Below are positions 53,612-61,327 of a stretch of DNA of 64,000 nt, piece by piece (the stretch's first letter is position 1; every line of letters begins with the position of its first letter). A program made the translations under genes and the position numbers. The notes under the pieces were generated by a model. The model saw only the letters and a program-made list of their open reading frames with translations. It was not told the DNA's origin and made no database searches. Source of the stretch: Rhodobacteraceae bacterium LMO-JJ12 (lineage in GTDB: Bacteria > Pseudomonadota > Alphaproteobacteria > Rhodobacterales > Rhodobacteraceae); assembly GCA_021555075.1 (NCBI GenBank), contig JAKGBX010000002.1:739001-803000 (forward strand), in the 5' to 3' direction.

Positions 53612-54009
53612 GCAAACACACATCTTTTTCGGCGCTCATGCACAAGCCGCACCTTCGCGTAGTGCAGTCTCTTGGCTACGTTCTGACGCTGGGAACGCAA
53701 CATGCCTGGTGGGGGTTTGTGCAGATCCTCTGCGAACTCCTAACGCCCCAGGAGCGCGCGTCACTGGCGTTTATGGCGCTCAAGTCTCTGGATCATGAAG
53801 ACGCGGTGTTGACGGCGGAAACGGCGCTTGCAGAGGGCGCAGGCCAACCCATTGCGCCCCTATACAGCGATATGGATGAGGCAGCGTTCTGGGCTGATAT
53901 GGCGAGTGAAGGCGAGTTGAAAGCCTATGCCTTAGCCAGCTTCACGCGCCTGTCACAAGGCAATCAAGCGGCCTTCCTTGACTATGTGCAGGGGAGGGCA
54001 GCGGCATGA
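53608..54009 (+). CDS. Hypothetical helical protein of the E4 operon
   Basis: 133 residues, mainly helical (FVQILCELLTPQERASLAFMAL, FWADMASEGELKAYALASF). No membrane segment. Four-base overlaps with both neighbours. No family recognised. Confidence 0.65.
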   Translation: MSKHTSFSALMHKPHLRVVQSLGYVLTLGTQHAWWGFVQILCELLTPQERASLAFMALKSLDHEDAVLTAETALAEGAGQPIAPLYSDMDEAAFWADMASEGELKAYALASFTRLSQGNQAAFLDYVQGRAAA

Positions 54010-55145
54010 CTGTATTCAACGCAATCGGCGCGCATGACGCCGCGCACCGCGCCAATCATCCCAAATCACCCGACGAACGCGCCGAACCCGGCAAGGCTTC
54101 ACGGTTTTACTCGGCGGCATCGCTCAAGGGCAAGGCCGTCAAGCCGCGCGAGTGGCTGGTGCAGGAGTTGGTCCCGAAAAAGACAGTCACCCTGTTCAGC
54201 GGCGACGGAGGCACCGGTAAGAGCCTATTGGCGTTGCAATTGGCCGTCGCTGTTGCGGCGCAAACTGCTTGGGTCGGGAAAACCGTCAATTCTGGCGGTG
54301 TCATCTATCTTTCGGCAGAGGATGACGACGACGAATTGCACCGTCGCCTTGACGACATATTGCGGGCCGAGGGGCGCAGCTATGACGATCTGCCTGCCCT
54401 GACCCTGCGGTCACTGGCGGGCGAAGATGCTTTGCTGGCGATAGAATCCGGCGTGGCTCTGATGCAAACGGAGTTGTTCAAGGAACTGGACGCGCGGGCG
54501 ATAGATGAAGCCCCGGCGCTGATCGTGGTGGATACCCTGGCCGATGTTTACCCGGCCAATGAGAACGACCGCGCCAAGGTGCGGCAATTCGTTGGTATCC
54601 TGCGCGGGCTGGCGCTCAAGCGGAATTGCTCTGTGCTCTTGCTGGGCCACCCGTCTCTTACCGGCTTGAACAGCGGCACCGGCACGAGTGGCAGCACGGC
54701 TTGGAACAACTCAGTGCGCTCGCGTCTCTATCTCTCACGGATCGATGACAACGGGTTCGAGGCAGATCCCGACCGGCGCGTCATGACGACCATGAAGGCG
54801 AACTATGGGCGCGTAGGCGGCGAAACCTACATGAAGTGGACCGATGGCGTATTCGTGGCCGAGACGCAGCCGAGCGGGCTGGATGCTCTGGCGGCGGGCG
54901 CTAAGGCGCAACGCGTCTTCATGAAGCTTCTGACAATGTTCACAGAGCAGGGACGACAAGTGAACCACGTCAGCGGGGCCAGTTATGCGCCCAAGCTGTT
55001 CGCAGAGCATCAAGACAATGAGGGCATGACCAAGCGAGCGTTAAAGGCGGCGATGGAAGGGCTTTTGGCAGCCGGAAAGATCAAGATTGAGACCGAGGGG
55101 CCACCATCCCGCGCGCGCTCCTTTATCGTGGAAGCGGGCCAATGA
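54006..55145 (+). CDS. RepA/RecA-like ATPase (AAA_25 type), probable replicative helicase
   Basis: 379 residues. Walker A GDGGTGKSLLALQLA (about 64-78), Walker B ALIVVDTLADVY (about 170-181), LLLGHPS sensor-like segment and a winged-helix-like C-terminus. Such hexameric RepA/DnaB-like ATPases replicate plasmids and satellites. It would drive E4 replication after excision. Confidence 0.85.
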   Translation: MTVFNAIGAHDAAHRANHPKSPDERAEPGKASRFYSAASLKGKAVKPREWLVQELVPKKTVTLFSGDGGTGKSLLALQLAVAVAAQTAWVGKTVNSGGVIYLSAEDDDDELHRRLDDILRAEGRSYDDLPALTLRSLAGEDALLAIESGVALMQTELFKELDARAIDEAPALIVVDTLADVYPANENDRAKVRQFVGILRGLALKRNCSVLLLGHPSLTGLNSGTGTSGSTAWNNSVRSRLYLSRIDDNGFEADPDRRVMTTMKANYGRVGGETYMKWTDGVFVAETQPSGLDALAAGAKAQRVFMKLLTMFTEQGRQVNHVSGASYAPKLFAEHQDNEGMTKRALKAAMEGLLAAGKIKIETEGPPSRARSFIVEAGQ

Positions 55146-55339
55146 TGACCATGCAAACCCCCTGCAATCCCCCTAGCAATTGGGGTTCAGTTCCCCCTAG
55201 CAAACCCCCCGAAAACCCCCTTCAAACCCCTAGCCAACCATCCCCCCATACCCCCAAGGGCTATGCGCACGCCCTGAGAGGCGATGCGCGCCCTAATCAC
55301 GTGGCTTTTCAGAGCAGCAAACCAAGGACAAACCCATGA
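55142..55339 (+). CDS. Small proline-rich protein
   Basis: 65 residues, about a quarter proline in the first 40 (PPSNWGSVPPSKPPENP). ATGA overlap with the ATPase and with the next gene supports translation. The DNA has CCCCCTAGCAA repeated, so a DNA-level role such as origin repeats is a second possibility. Confidence 0.45.
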   Translation: MMTMQTPCNPPSNWGSVPPSKPPENPLQTPSQPSPHTPKGYAHALRGDARPNHVAFQSSKPRTNP

Positions 55340-55524
55340 CCGAAGATGAGAAGCTGGCTTTGTCAGTCGAAGCCGAGAATTTTGTAAACAACGCAATTTC
55401 TGAGACGATTGCGAAGTCGGGCGACCCGGTAATGGCATTGGAGTGCTTGTTCCACTGGATCACGGAGGCAAGCCGTTTCGCACAAGACGCGTGCGCGCAC
55501 TTCGAGAAGGAGTTGCGCAAATGA
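55336..55524 (+). CDS. Small acidic helical protein
   Basis: 62 residues (EAENFVNNAISETIAKSGDP, FHWITEASRFAQDACAHF). Four-base overlaps with both neighbours. Function unknown. Confidence 0.6.
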   Translation: MTEDEKLALSVEAENFVNNAISETIAKSGDPVMALECLFHWITEASRFAQDACAHFEKELRK

Positions 55525-55781
55525 GCAGCCACAACACAAAGCCGACCATTTCCGACTTCAGAAAAATGCAGGCAGAGCGAGAGCGAGTCAAAGACTTGCT
55601 GGGCGAAGCTATCCAAGACCTTGTTTGCGAGGGCGGCGACATTCGCTTTTTCAACGCAGCTTTTCTTGTCGCTGCGATCCAGCTTCATGCCGAAGTTGAG
55701 GGGCCGGAAACGATAAGCCGCGCCTTGTCCAAATTGGCAGTGCGAGAACTTACCGCACGGGGCGAGGTTGGCGCATGTTGA
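55521..55781 (+). CDS. Hypothetical helical protein
   Basis: 86 residues, amphipathic helices (ISDFRKMQAERERVKDLL, FFNAAFLVAAIQLHAEVE). ATGA start within the preceding stop. Last gene of the left operon; a new promoter begins at its end. Confidence 0.6.
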   Translation: MSSHNTKPTISDFRKMQAERERVKDLLGEAIQDLVCEGGDIRFFNAAFLVAAIQLHAEVEGPETISRALSKLAVRELTARGEVGAC

Positions 55782-55806
55782 CAATCACCCTAATGGGGTA
55801 TTATAT
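55778..55806 (+). promoter_or_regulatory. Sigma-70-type promoter with a palindrome over the -10 box, ahead of the capsid gene
   Basis: TTGACA (55778-55783), 17-bp spacer, TTATAT as -10. The -10 is the centre of a perfect palindrome, GGGGTA-TTATAT-TACCCC, so a repressor could sit directly on it. It would drive the capsid and small terminase genes. Confidence 0.65.
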
Positions 55807-55828
55807 TACCCCTAACGGTTCTGCGCTG

Positions 55829-55957
55829 ATGGCGCGTCCTGACAAACCTTTTCCCGCAATGCTGATGGCTGCGCGCGAAAGAAACGAACCTCTAGCCGGG
55901 GCCGTTCTTTTGCGCGTTCTGGCATTCCACAAGGGAAAACCAAATGTATATCACTGA
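55829..55957 (+). CDS. Possible short leader-type protein before the capsid gene
   Basis: 42 residues (MARPDKPFPAMLMAARE...), overlapping the capsid ATG. No strong ribosome site, no family. It lies between the promoter and the capsid gene. Confidence 0.3.
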   Translation: MARPDKPFPAMLMAARERNEPLAGAVLLRVLAFHKGKPNVYH

Positions 55958-57314
55958 TCAACAGGACTTCGCCGCACGCAAGCATTGCATCGCTCTGCAC
56001 CGTGACCTTGGCGTTAAATCCCTGACTGAACTTCGCGCCCACAAAATGACCTGGGCCGAATTGAACGCCGCAGAAAGCCGGATCAAGGCAACCACTAAGA
56101 ACACTCTCGACAAGATGGAAACGGGGGACGACGAAACGTCTGAAAGCGTTGGGTTGGCCGTTGATGGTCTGCTGGGCGCATTCGATGCGATCAGGTTCGA
56201 GAAGGACACTCGCACTGAAATAGGCAGCAGAGAGCCGCGCGCCCAAGAAGCCACACAACGGCAACTGGATCGACGCCCCGGCTTGCCGGTTGGTGAAGCG
56301 CGCATGGATGGGATGGAGACTACCAGCGGCCACGCCAAGGCGTTTAGCAACTTCCTGCGGCAACCTCACAGCCGTTCCGTTCAAGGTGAGTTGCAAGAGG
56401 CTGAGCAAAGGGCAGGCACTACACTAACCGGTTCGGCGGGCGGCTATGTCGTGCCGCAGATCATCGCCGGTCCCTTGTTGGCACGGGCGCAAGACACAAA
56501 CCCGTTTCGCAACGTGGTTCGTGTCGTCAATGTATCTTCTGGTGATGTGAAGTTCCCCCTCTCCAATGCCGACGCAACGTCTGGATGGGTAGGCGAAACT
56601 GACACCCGCACTGAAACGACAGAACCAACCTTAGCCTCTAAGGTGCCAACCTTTGGGGTAGCATACAGCTATGTAAAGCTGACTGAGGAACTGTCTCAGG
56701 ACGCCATGATTGACGTTGCCGGGTGGTTTGAAACCGAGGCAGGCACGGCGCTTGGCGAAGCTGAGATGAGTTCCATTGTCTCGGGGAATGGCTCTGACAA
56801 ACCAAGCGGCCTGTTGAACGTGCCGCCCGAGTCTGACCCGGATGGAAGCCGAACGGCAGACGCCTTCCGCTATCTTGCCAGCGGGACTGCGTCCACTCTC
56901 GGCAGCGCCCCCGGCGATAATCTGGCCGATATGGTTTATGATCTGAAAGCAGGATACCGGGCGAACGGCAAGTGGCTGATGAACAGCGCCACGGCAGGCG
57001 CGGTTCGCAAGCTGAAGAACGGGGCGGGCGATTATATCTGGTCGGATGGTCTGGCGATGGGACAACCCAGCTCTCTGCTTGGCTATCCTGTCGTGATTGT
57101 CGAGGGCATGGAAGATATTGGGACCAACAAGCACCCCATTGCCTTTGGTGATTGGGACAGGGCCTATATCTTAGCTATCCGCTCCGGCCTGTCTGTGACT
57201 GTGGACGATAACATCACAACGCCGGGATACGTGAAACTCTACATTCGGCATCGGATCGGCGGTTGCGTCTATGACGAGAACGCAGCCCGGTTCCTGAAAT
57301 GTGCGGCCACGTAA
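55944..57314 (+). CDS. HK97-type phage major capsid protein
   Basis: 456 residues. The N-terminal 150 residues form a charged delta/scaffold-like region with helices; the capsid fold begins near TLTGSAGGYVVPQII and continues with RVVNVSSGDVKFPLS, SYVKLTEELSQDAMIDV, GNGSDKPSGLL and the LLGYPVVIVE loop before FGDWDRAYIL. AAGGGAAAA precedes the ATG. No protease, portal or tail genes follow; the next gene is a terminase small subunit. Confidence 0.9.
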   Translation: MYITDQQDFAARKHCIALHRDLGVKSLTELRAHKMTWAELNAAESRIKATTKNTLDKMETGDDETSESVGLAVDGLLGAFDAIRFEKDTRTEIGSREPRAQEATQRQLDRRPGLPVGEARMDGMETTSGHAKAFSNFLRQPHSRSVQGELQEAEQRAGTTLTGSAGGYVVPQIIAGPLLARAQDTNPFRNVVRVVNVSSGDVKFPLSNADATSGWVGETDTRTETTEPTLASKVPTFGVAYSYVKLTEELSQDAMIDVAGWFETEAGTALGEAEMSSIVSGNGSDKPSGLLNVPPESDPDGSRTADAFRYLASGTASTLGSAPGDNLADMVYDLKAGYRANGKWLMNSATAGAVRKLKNGAGDYIWSDGLAMGQPSSLLGYPVVIVEGMEDIGTNKHPIAFGDWDRAYILAIRSGLSVTVDDNITTPGYVKLYIRHRIGGCVYDENAARFLKCAAT

Positions 57315-57338
57315 CAGCACAAGAACACGGGCCTCTTT

Positions 57339-57542
57339 ATGAGGGCGATGATCCAGCCCGACAACGGAAAGCCGAATGCGTGGCCCATGTATCTCGCAGG
57401 CGTTCAATTCGGCAAGGTGCCAACCCCCTCCCAACCTACATCAGGCGCGGAGGGGGCACCCCAAAGTCTGGGGAAAATTCCTTGGGGACCGGCGCGGGGA
57501 GCCGTTTGCACACGTCCACAGTTGAAACATTCGGAAAGATAA
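57339..57542 (+). CDS. Possible small hypothetical protein between capsid and small terminase
   Basis: 67 residues, Pro/Gly-rich, ending just before the next ATG. Ribosome site poor. May be spurious. Confidence 0.25.
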   Translation: MRAMIQPDNGKPNAWPMYLAGVQFGKVPTPSQPTSGAEGAPQSLGKIPWGPARGAVCTRPQLKHSER

Positions 57543-57543
57543 G

Positions 57544-57894
57544 ATGGCAAATCCGCAACTTCCTAAGGCGAAAGCAAAGATACTTGGGGCCGACAGGAAG
57601 AACCCGAAGCGGTATCGCGGGCAGGGCGAGACGCCAGATGGCTTGTCGGATATGGCAAAAGAACAATGGCGCGAGTTTGCGGACCTCATGCCCTGGCTGG
57701 CGCAATCTGATCGTCAGCTTGTTTATTTGGCGAGCCTTCTGAGCATCAGAACGACTGAGCCGGATTGCCCGCTTGGCGTGTTTACCCAGCTACGCCTTTG
57801 CCTTTCATCTATGGGCGGCACTCCGGTCGATCGGTCGCGGGTGCAATGGAACGACGATGACGAACCCGACCCCGCAAACGAATTTCTGAATTAA
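57544..57894 (+). CDS. P27-like phage terminase small subunit
   Basis: 116 residues. GLSDMAKEQWREFADLM, a middle helix (SDRQLVYLASLLS), and LRLCLSSMGGTPVDRSRV near the end, the last being the P27-family DNA-recognition tail. TerS picks the packaging site; in satellites it redirects a helper's large terminase. GGAAAG precedes the ATG. Confidence 0.75.
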   Translation: MANPQLPKAKAKILGADRKNPKRYRGQGETPDGLSDMAKEQWREFADLMPWLAQSDRQLVYLASLLSIRTTEPDCPLGVFTQLRLCLSSMGGTPVDRSRVQWNDDDEPDPANEFLN

Positions 57895-57924
57895 GAATAG
57901 AAGGATTTGAGATAGTGCCAGTTT

Positions 57925-58164
57925 CTATTTCTTCCTGATGTATGGAGGGTCAGCATAATAGTCACATGCGTCCATGTGCTTATTGAGCCGGATAGTGGTG
58001 GGCCTTAGATATGTTTCCAGTGCTAACTTCGCCATTTTGTAATCACCCGCTTTCATGGCGACTTCATAGAAACCCATAATGTCAGCTTCCATTTCATCGG
58101 CGCATTCCTGCTCTGATTTGCACCCAGTTAGTGCTAGGGCAGCAACGAGTAGTGCAAACCTCAT
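57925..58164 (-). CDS. Small lipoprotein
   Basis: 79 residues with a lipobox ALALTGC (Cys about 15). The mature part is helical and charged, with three more Cys. AAAGGAAA precedes the ATG. Opposite to the capsid genes. Superinfection exclusion is a possible role; no evidence beyond location. Confidence 0.6.
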   Translation of the reverse strand: MRFALLVAALALTGCKSEQECADEMEADIMGFYEVAMKAGDYKMAKLALETYLRPTTIRLNKHMDACDYYADPPYIRKK

Positions 58165-58421
58165 ACTGGTTTCCTTTAACCAAGTTTAGCGCGCCCGTGT
58201 CTCAGAGATTACCTAAGCCCCGAGGATGTGCAAAGTCCGATAGGGGCAGGGGGAGGGTAAAAGTATGGGGTTGGGAGGCCGTAGACCGCGCGTGGGGTGA
58301 CTTTTATGCACGGTCAGAATGAAACTGGTTTCAACTGGAATTTTTGTAGCCGCATTCTCACTAGACGCCGCTTGTTTCACTCGCATAGGCTGCGATTAGT
58401 TGTGTTATGTTTCGGAGATTG

Positions 58422-58757
58422 ATGATGAAGGCGTTTCTTCTAGTTGCAAGCGTTAGTCTTGTTCCGTTTGGCGCTGCTGCTAACACAACGGGAAAGTTCC
58501 TCAACTCCGGATGCATAGCATTTTTTACTTTCATGGACACACGCGAACTCTTTCAACCCGATATTCAAATCTACATGGAAGGCTTGATTGAGGGCCTCAC
58601 CCTAGCCTCAGGTGCGAACACAGATGCGGCTAATTTCAAATTCTGGGATAGTTTTTACGAGGCGTATCAGGAAGTCTGCTTCAAGGAATTTGACCGTCCA
58701 GTGCGCTACGTGCTGCCGAAGGCATTTCAGAAAGCAGTCACGGATAGCGAACAATAG
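58422..58757 (+). CDS. Exported hypothetical protein
   Basis: 111 residues, signal peptide to about 19 (FLLVASVSLVPFGAAA). Mature part has two Cys (SGCIAFFTF, EVCFKEF) and resembles small Rap1a/Tai-like periplasmic proteins in layout only. ATG at 58422 with CGGAG upstream. The 221 bases that follow hold no gene. Confidence 0.55.
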   Translation: MMKAFLLVASVSLVPFGAAANTTGKFLNSGCIAFFTFMDTRELFQPDIQIYMEGLIEGLTLASGANTDAANFKFWDSFYEAYQEVCFKEFDRPVRYVLPKAFQKAVTDSEQ

Positions 58758-58968
58758 ATTCATTTTAGCCGAGGTTTTAGTGGCGCTTGTTCAAAATGCG
58801 CGCTGTTCGCCGCTCTGGTGAGCTGCTGCAACAGATTGAGCCGCAGCACGGTGCAAACCAAAACATTAGTGTGGGCGACCATACTAGGTCCAGCGCAGCC
58901 CGCGAAGCTGGGATGTCAAAGCATCGGAGCATCGGCAAATTCGCCGATCTAAATGACCTATCGGCGCG

Positions 58969-59439
58969 TTAGTCTGAAAACGATCTGTTCATTTCTTTAC
59001 GGCGCTCATCAACGAGTTTTTTGTGCTCCGATTCTCTCGCATCAAGCCAACCTGTGATGCCGGTAATTTTGCGTTCCAAAGCCTCTAAATCAACAAGGCA
59101 TTTCTCTAGCTCTTTGTCGGACAAGGAATCTACGCTCTTGGTGGCATCCTCAAGGTCGTTCCGAAGTGTTTCTACGGCCAATTTATTTTCGCAAATTTTA
59201 CGGTCGTCGCTTTCTCTGGCGCCACTTTGATACATACCTCTACTCGCGAAACTATCATGCGCGGACTTCTTGGTGCGCTCAATCCTCTCAGGCAAACCTT
59301 CGACTACAAGGCGCAGCCTAGTTGCACTGCGTTTTGCTTCCAGCCTCCAAGTTCTTTGCTGTGTTGTTTTGGACTGATGTAAAGATAAAACGGATATCAG
59401 AAGAGCGAGTGCGGAAATTACTATAGGGATCCAGTCCAT
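58969..59439 (-). CDS. Membrane-anchored coiled-coil protein
   Basis: 156 residues: one N-terminal membrane helix (IPIVISALALLISVLSL) and a long charged helical part (about 30-150). No enzymatic motif. GAGAGA precedes the ATG. Its role is unknown; such anchored coiled coils occur in phage exclusion cargo. Confidence 0.6.
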   Translation of the reverse strand: MDWIPIVISALALLISVLSLHQSKTTQQRTWRLEAKRSATRLRLVVEGLPERIERTKKSAHDSFASRGMYQSGARESDDRKICENKLAVETLRNDLEDATKSVDSLSDKELEKCLVDLEALERKITGITGWLDARESEHKKLVDERRKEMNRSFSD

Positions 59440-59517
59440 TTTTCGTCTCTCTCAACCTCATACTTGAACTGTCCTACCCGCATAGAAAACAGTCGCAATC
59501 CGGCAAATTGTGGGGGG

Positions 59518-59841
59518 TTATTGCGAACTGGCTTTTGCGTTAATCGCCTTCTCGAATGCGAGCAAAATCCGCTCAATATCGCCTTTAGTTGCGGGCAGTT
59601 CTGGGTTCGTTAGCTCGGGATAGTCCTGCGGGGCAAAATCTGGATCACTGAGCCATTGCTCGCGCGCTTTATCAAGTTCAGTCGCATATTCTTCACTAGA
59701 TAGGTGAAACTCTAACGCCTGCACAATTTCAGCATTCATGCTTCGTTTATTTTGGGCCGCGATATCCTTGAGACGCTCACGCATACCGTCTGGAAGGCGC
59801 AGCACAAATTTATCCTGCTTTTGAGATGGAAAATCCGACAT
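59518..59841 (-). CDS. Arc-type ribbon-helix-helix repressor
   Basis: 107 residues. KFVLRLPDGMRERLKDIAAQ followed by RSMNAEIVQALEFHL is the Arc-family RHH domain; the C-terminal 50 residues are acidic and helical. Divergent from a second RHH gene at 59924, which suggests a paired switch. Confidence 0.8.
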   Translation of the reverse strand: MSDFPSQKQDKFVLRLPDGMRERLKDIAAQNKRSMNAEIVQALEFHLSSEEYATELDKAREQWLSDPDFAPQDYPELTNPELPATKGDIERILLAFEKAINAKASSQ

Positions 59842-59923
59842 GATGGCGAGTTGCCACTCTTTTAGGGTTTGCGCAATGGTGGCAAGTTGCTATATATGGC
59901 AAATAGCTACCATGGAGGACCAA
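59842..59923. promoter_or_regulatory. Operator region between the two divergent RHH genes
   Basis: Three TGGCAA motifs: inverted at 59851-59856 and direct at 59880 and 59897. TTGC-TATATATG-GCAA (59887-59902) is a palindrome over an AT-rich, promoter-like core, and GAGT-TGCC-ACTC lies next to the left gene. These fit RHH operators controlling both directions. Confidence 0.55.
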
Positions 59924-60076
59924 ATGAAACCAATGCAGCTACGCCTGCCACCTGACCTGAAAGACTGGATCAAGGCGCAGGCAGCACAGAACCATTCTTC
60001 GCAAAACAGCGAAGTTATCCGCGCAATCCGCGAACGGATGCAGCGCACAACCCCAGGAGACAGAGACAATGGATAA
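59924..60076 (+). CDS. Small Arc-type ribbon-helix-helix protein
   Basis: 50 residues: MQLRLPPDLKDWIKAQAAQN, then SSQNSEVIRAIRERM, nearly a bare RHH domain. Start at 59924 with GGAGGA upstream; earlier in-frame ATGs (59840, 59912) would enter the operator. Overlaps the next gene by eight bases. Probably the Cro-like counterpart to the 59518 repressor. Confidence 0.75.
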   Translation: MKPMQLRLPPDLKDWIKAQAAQNHSSQNSEVIRAIRERMQRTTPGDRDNG

Positions 60077-60266
60077 GACGCTTTCAAACTGCCAACACAG
60101 CGCGCTCCTTCTCAAAGGTATGCTGGAGGGTATCGGGCATCTGGACAACGAGGGCCACGAGAACGCCATGACTGCGGTAATTGAGGTTGCCTCGCAACTC
60201 GCTGAGAGACTTTCCAATGATCTGGACGCGGTGAACATGAGAATCATGAACGGAGAAGCGGCATGA
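60069..60266 (+). CDS. Small hypothetical protein
   Basis: 65 residues, helical (SALLLKGMLEGIGHLDNEG, SQLAERLSNDLDAVNMRI). Overlaps the RHH gene and the next gene. Resembles small accessory proteins common after prophage repressors; no family name. Confidence 0.6.
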   Translation: MDKTLSNCQHSALLLKGMLEGIGHLDNEGHENAMTAVIEVASQLAERLSNDLDAVNMRIMNGEAA

Positions 60267-60460
60267 CCCGTCCGGCGCATATCGAGGCTGCGATATCTCG
60301 TGCCTATCAGATCGAAAGCCTTCTTCGCATCGCGTCCGAAGCGGCGGTGGAGGACAACGGCGACTTTGGTCGCTTGGGCGGTTCAACCGTTCTTTCGCTG
60401 GCCGCTGACATGGCGGGCGATATCGTGATGGGCTTGGAGGGAGATGGGAAGGGAGGCTAA
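60263..60460 (+). CDS. Small hypothetical protein
   Basis: 65 residues, helical with acidic bias (AISRAYQIESLLRIASEAA). Overlaps the preceding stop; the stop abuts the next ATG. Function unknown. Confidence 0.6.
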   Translation: MTRPAHIEAAISRAYQIESLLRIASEAAVEDNGDFGRLGGSTVLSLAADMAGDIVMGLEGDGKGG

Positions 60461-61087
60461 ATGTCGCTTGACCTTTTGGCCTGCATGGGCGATAAATGGT
60501 CAACTGACCACTTAATAAGCTGTAAGGGCGAGTCGATGCAGACCATTCTTGGCAAAACTATCAACAACACATTCAGCGCGTCGGAACTGTCCGAACTGAC
60601 CGGCGCGAAGCCAGATTCGATTCAGAACTGGCTAAAGCGCGATTTGATCATCGGTCACAAGAAAATCACCGGCGGTGGCGGTCAAGGCAAGCACCGCCGT
60701 TTCACTTTTCACAACATGATCGAAGTCGCGATGGCGCAAACGCTCATTAATCTGCACATGGGTTCGAAAGAGGCATTCGCAGCTTCTGCCAATTTCGCCC
60801 ATGCAGGCGGCGGCGGGACAACCTTCAACATGCCGAAGCGTGACCCCGGACTCCCATTCCACTTTAACCACGGCGAAACGATTTTTGGAGTGGCGGGGGG
60901 GTGGACGTTTGAGGAGTTGTGGAAACCTGGATCTAGCCGAGACACTTACGGCAACCTGCGGCAACACCTTCACGCCGATCATTTTCTGACGGTCAACGCC
61001 TCTGAGGTCTTTAATCTGGTTTGTGCGCGCATGGACGTTCACCCTTACAAGGTTCTGGACGCAGCTTACCCCGAGGACGCCAGCTAA
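60461..61087 (+). CDS. MerR-like HTH protein of E4
   Basis: 208 residues; HTH segment FSASELSELTGAKPDSIQNW followed by GKHRRFTFHNMIEVAMAQTL as in MerR-type N-terminal domains. The C-terminal part is unassigned and Gly/Phe-rich. GGGAGG precedes the ATG at 60461; an in-frame ATG at 60536 is the alternative and matches the start of the HTH better. It may regulate the int module. Confidence 0.65.
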   Translation: MSLDLLACMGDKWSTDHLISCKGESMQTILGKTINNTFSASELSELTGAKPDSIQNWLKRDLIIGHKKITGGGGQGKHRRFTFHNMIEVAMAQTLINLHMGSKEAFAASANFAHAGGGGTTFNMPKRDPGLPFHFNHGETIFGVAGGWTFEELWKPGSSRDTYGNLRQHLHADHFLTVNASEVFNLVCARMDVHPYKVLDAAYPEDAS

Positions 61088-61141
61088 GAATGAATCAGGC
61101 CATCGTCATATCCGCGAGCAAGCCAAGTGGGGGGCGCACTA

Positions 61142-61327
61142 ATGGCTAACCCTGAAACCGTTGCCCGCAAGACTATGGCCGCGCTCCTTCGTGAGGCGCG
61201 GGCAGCGGGTTGGGCGCGTGTTAAGGGCGAGATCAAGCCAGACATGTCAGTCACTATCGACGCCTCTATGGGTGATCCTGACGGCGGTGACGACTTCCTG
61301 AACAGCGACTTGAGGATGGGCAAGTGA
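61142..61327 (+). CDS. Small protein overlapping the E4 integrase, candidate recombination directionality factor
   Basis: 61 residues. KTMAALLREARAAGWARVK, then KPDMSVTIDASM and FLNSDLRMGK at the end. GGGG lies before the ATG. The stop overlaps the integrase GTG. Layout and tail resemble the 57-residue protein before the E3 integrase, so the pair appears conserved. Confidence 0.65.
   Translation: MANPETVARKTMAALLREARAAGWARVKGEIKPDMSVTIDASMGDPDGGDDFLNSDLRMGK

Noticed and set aside
57315-57543. A head-tail connector or protease gene after the capsid
   Set aside because: The gap is too short and its open frame is Pro/Gly-rich without family features.
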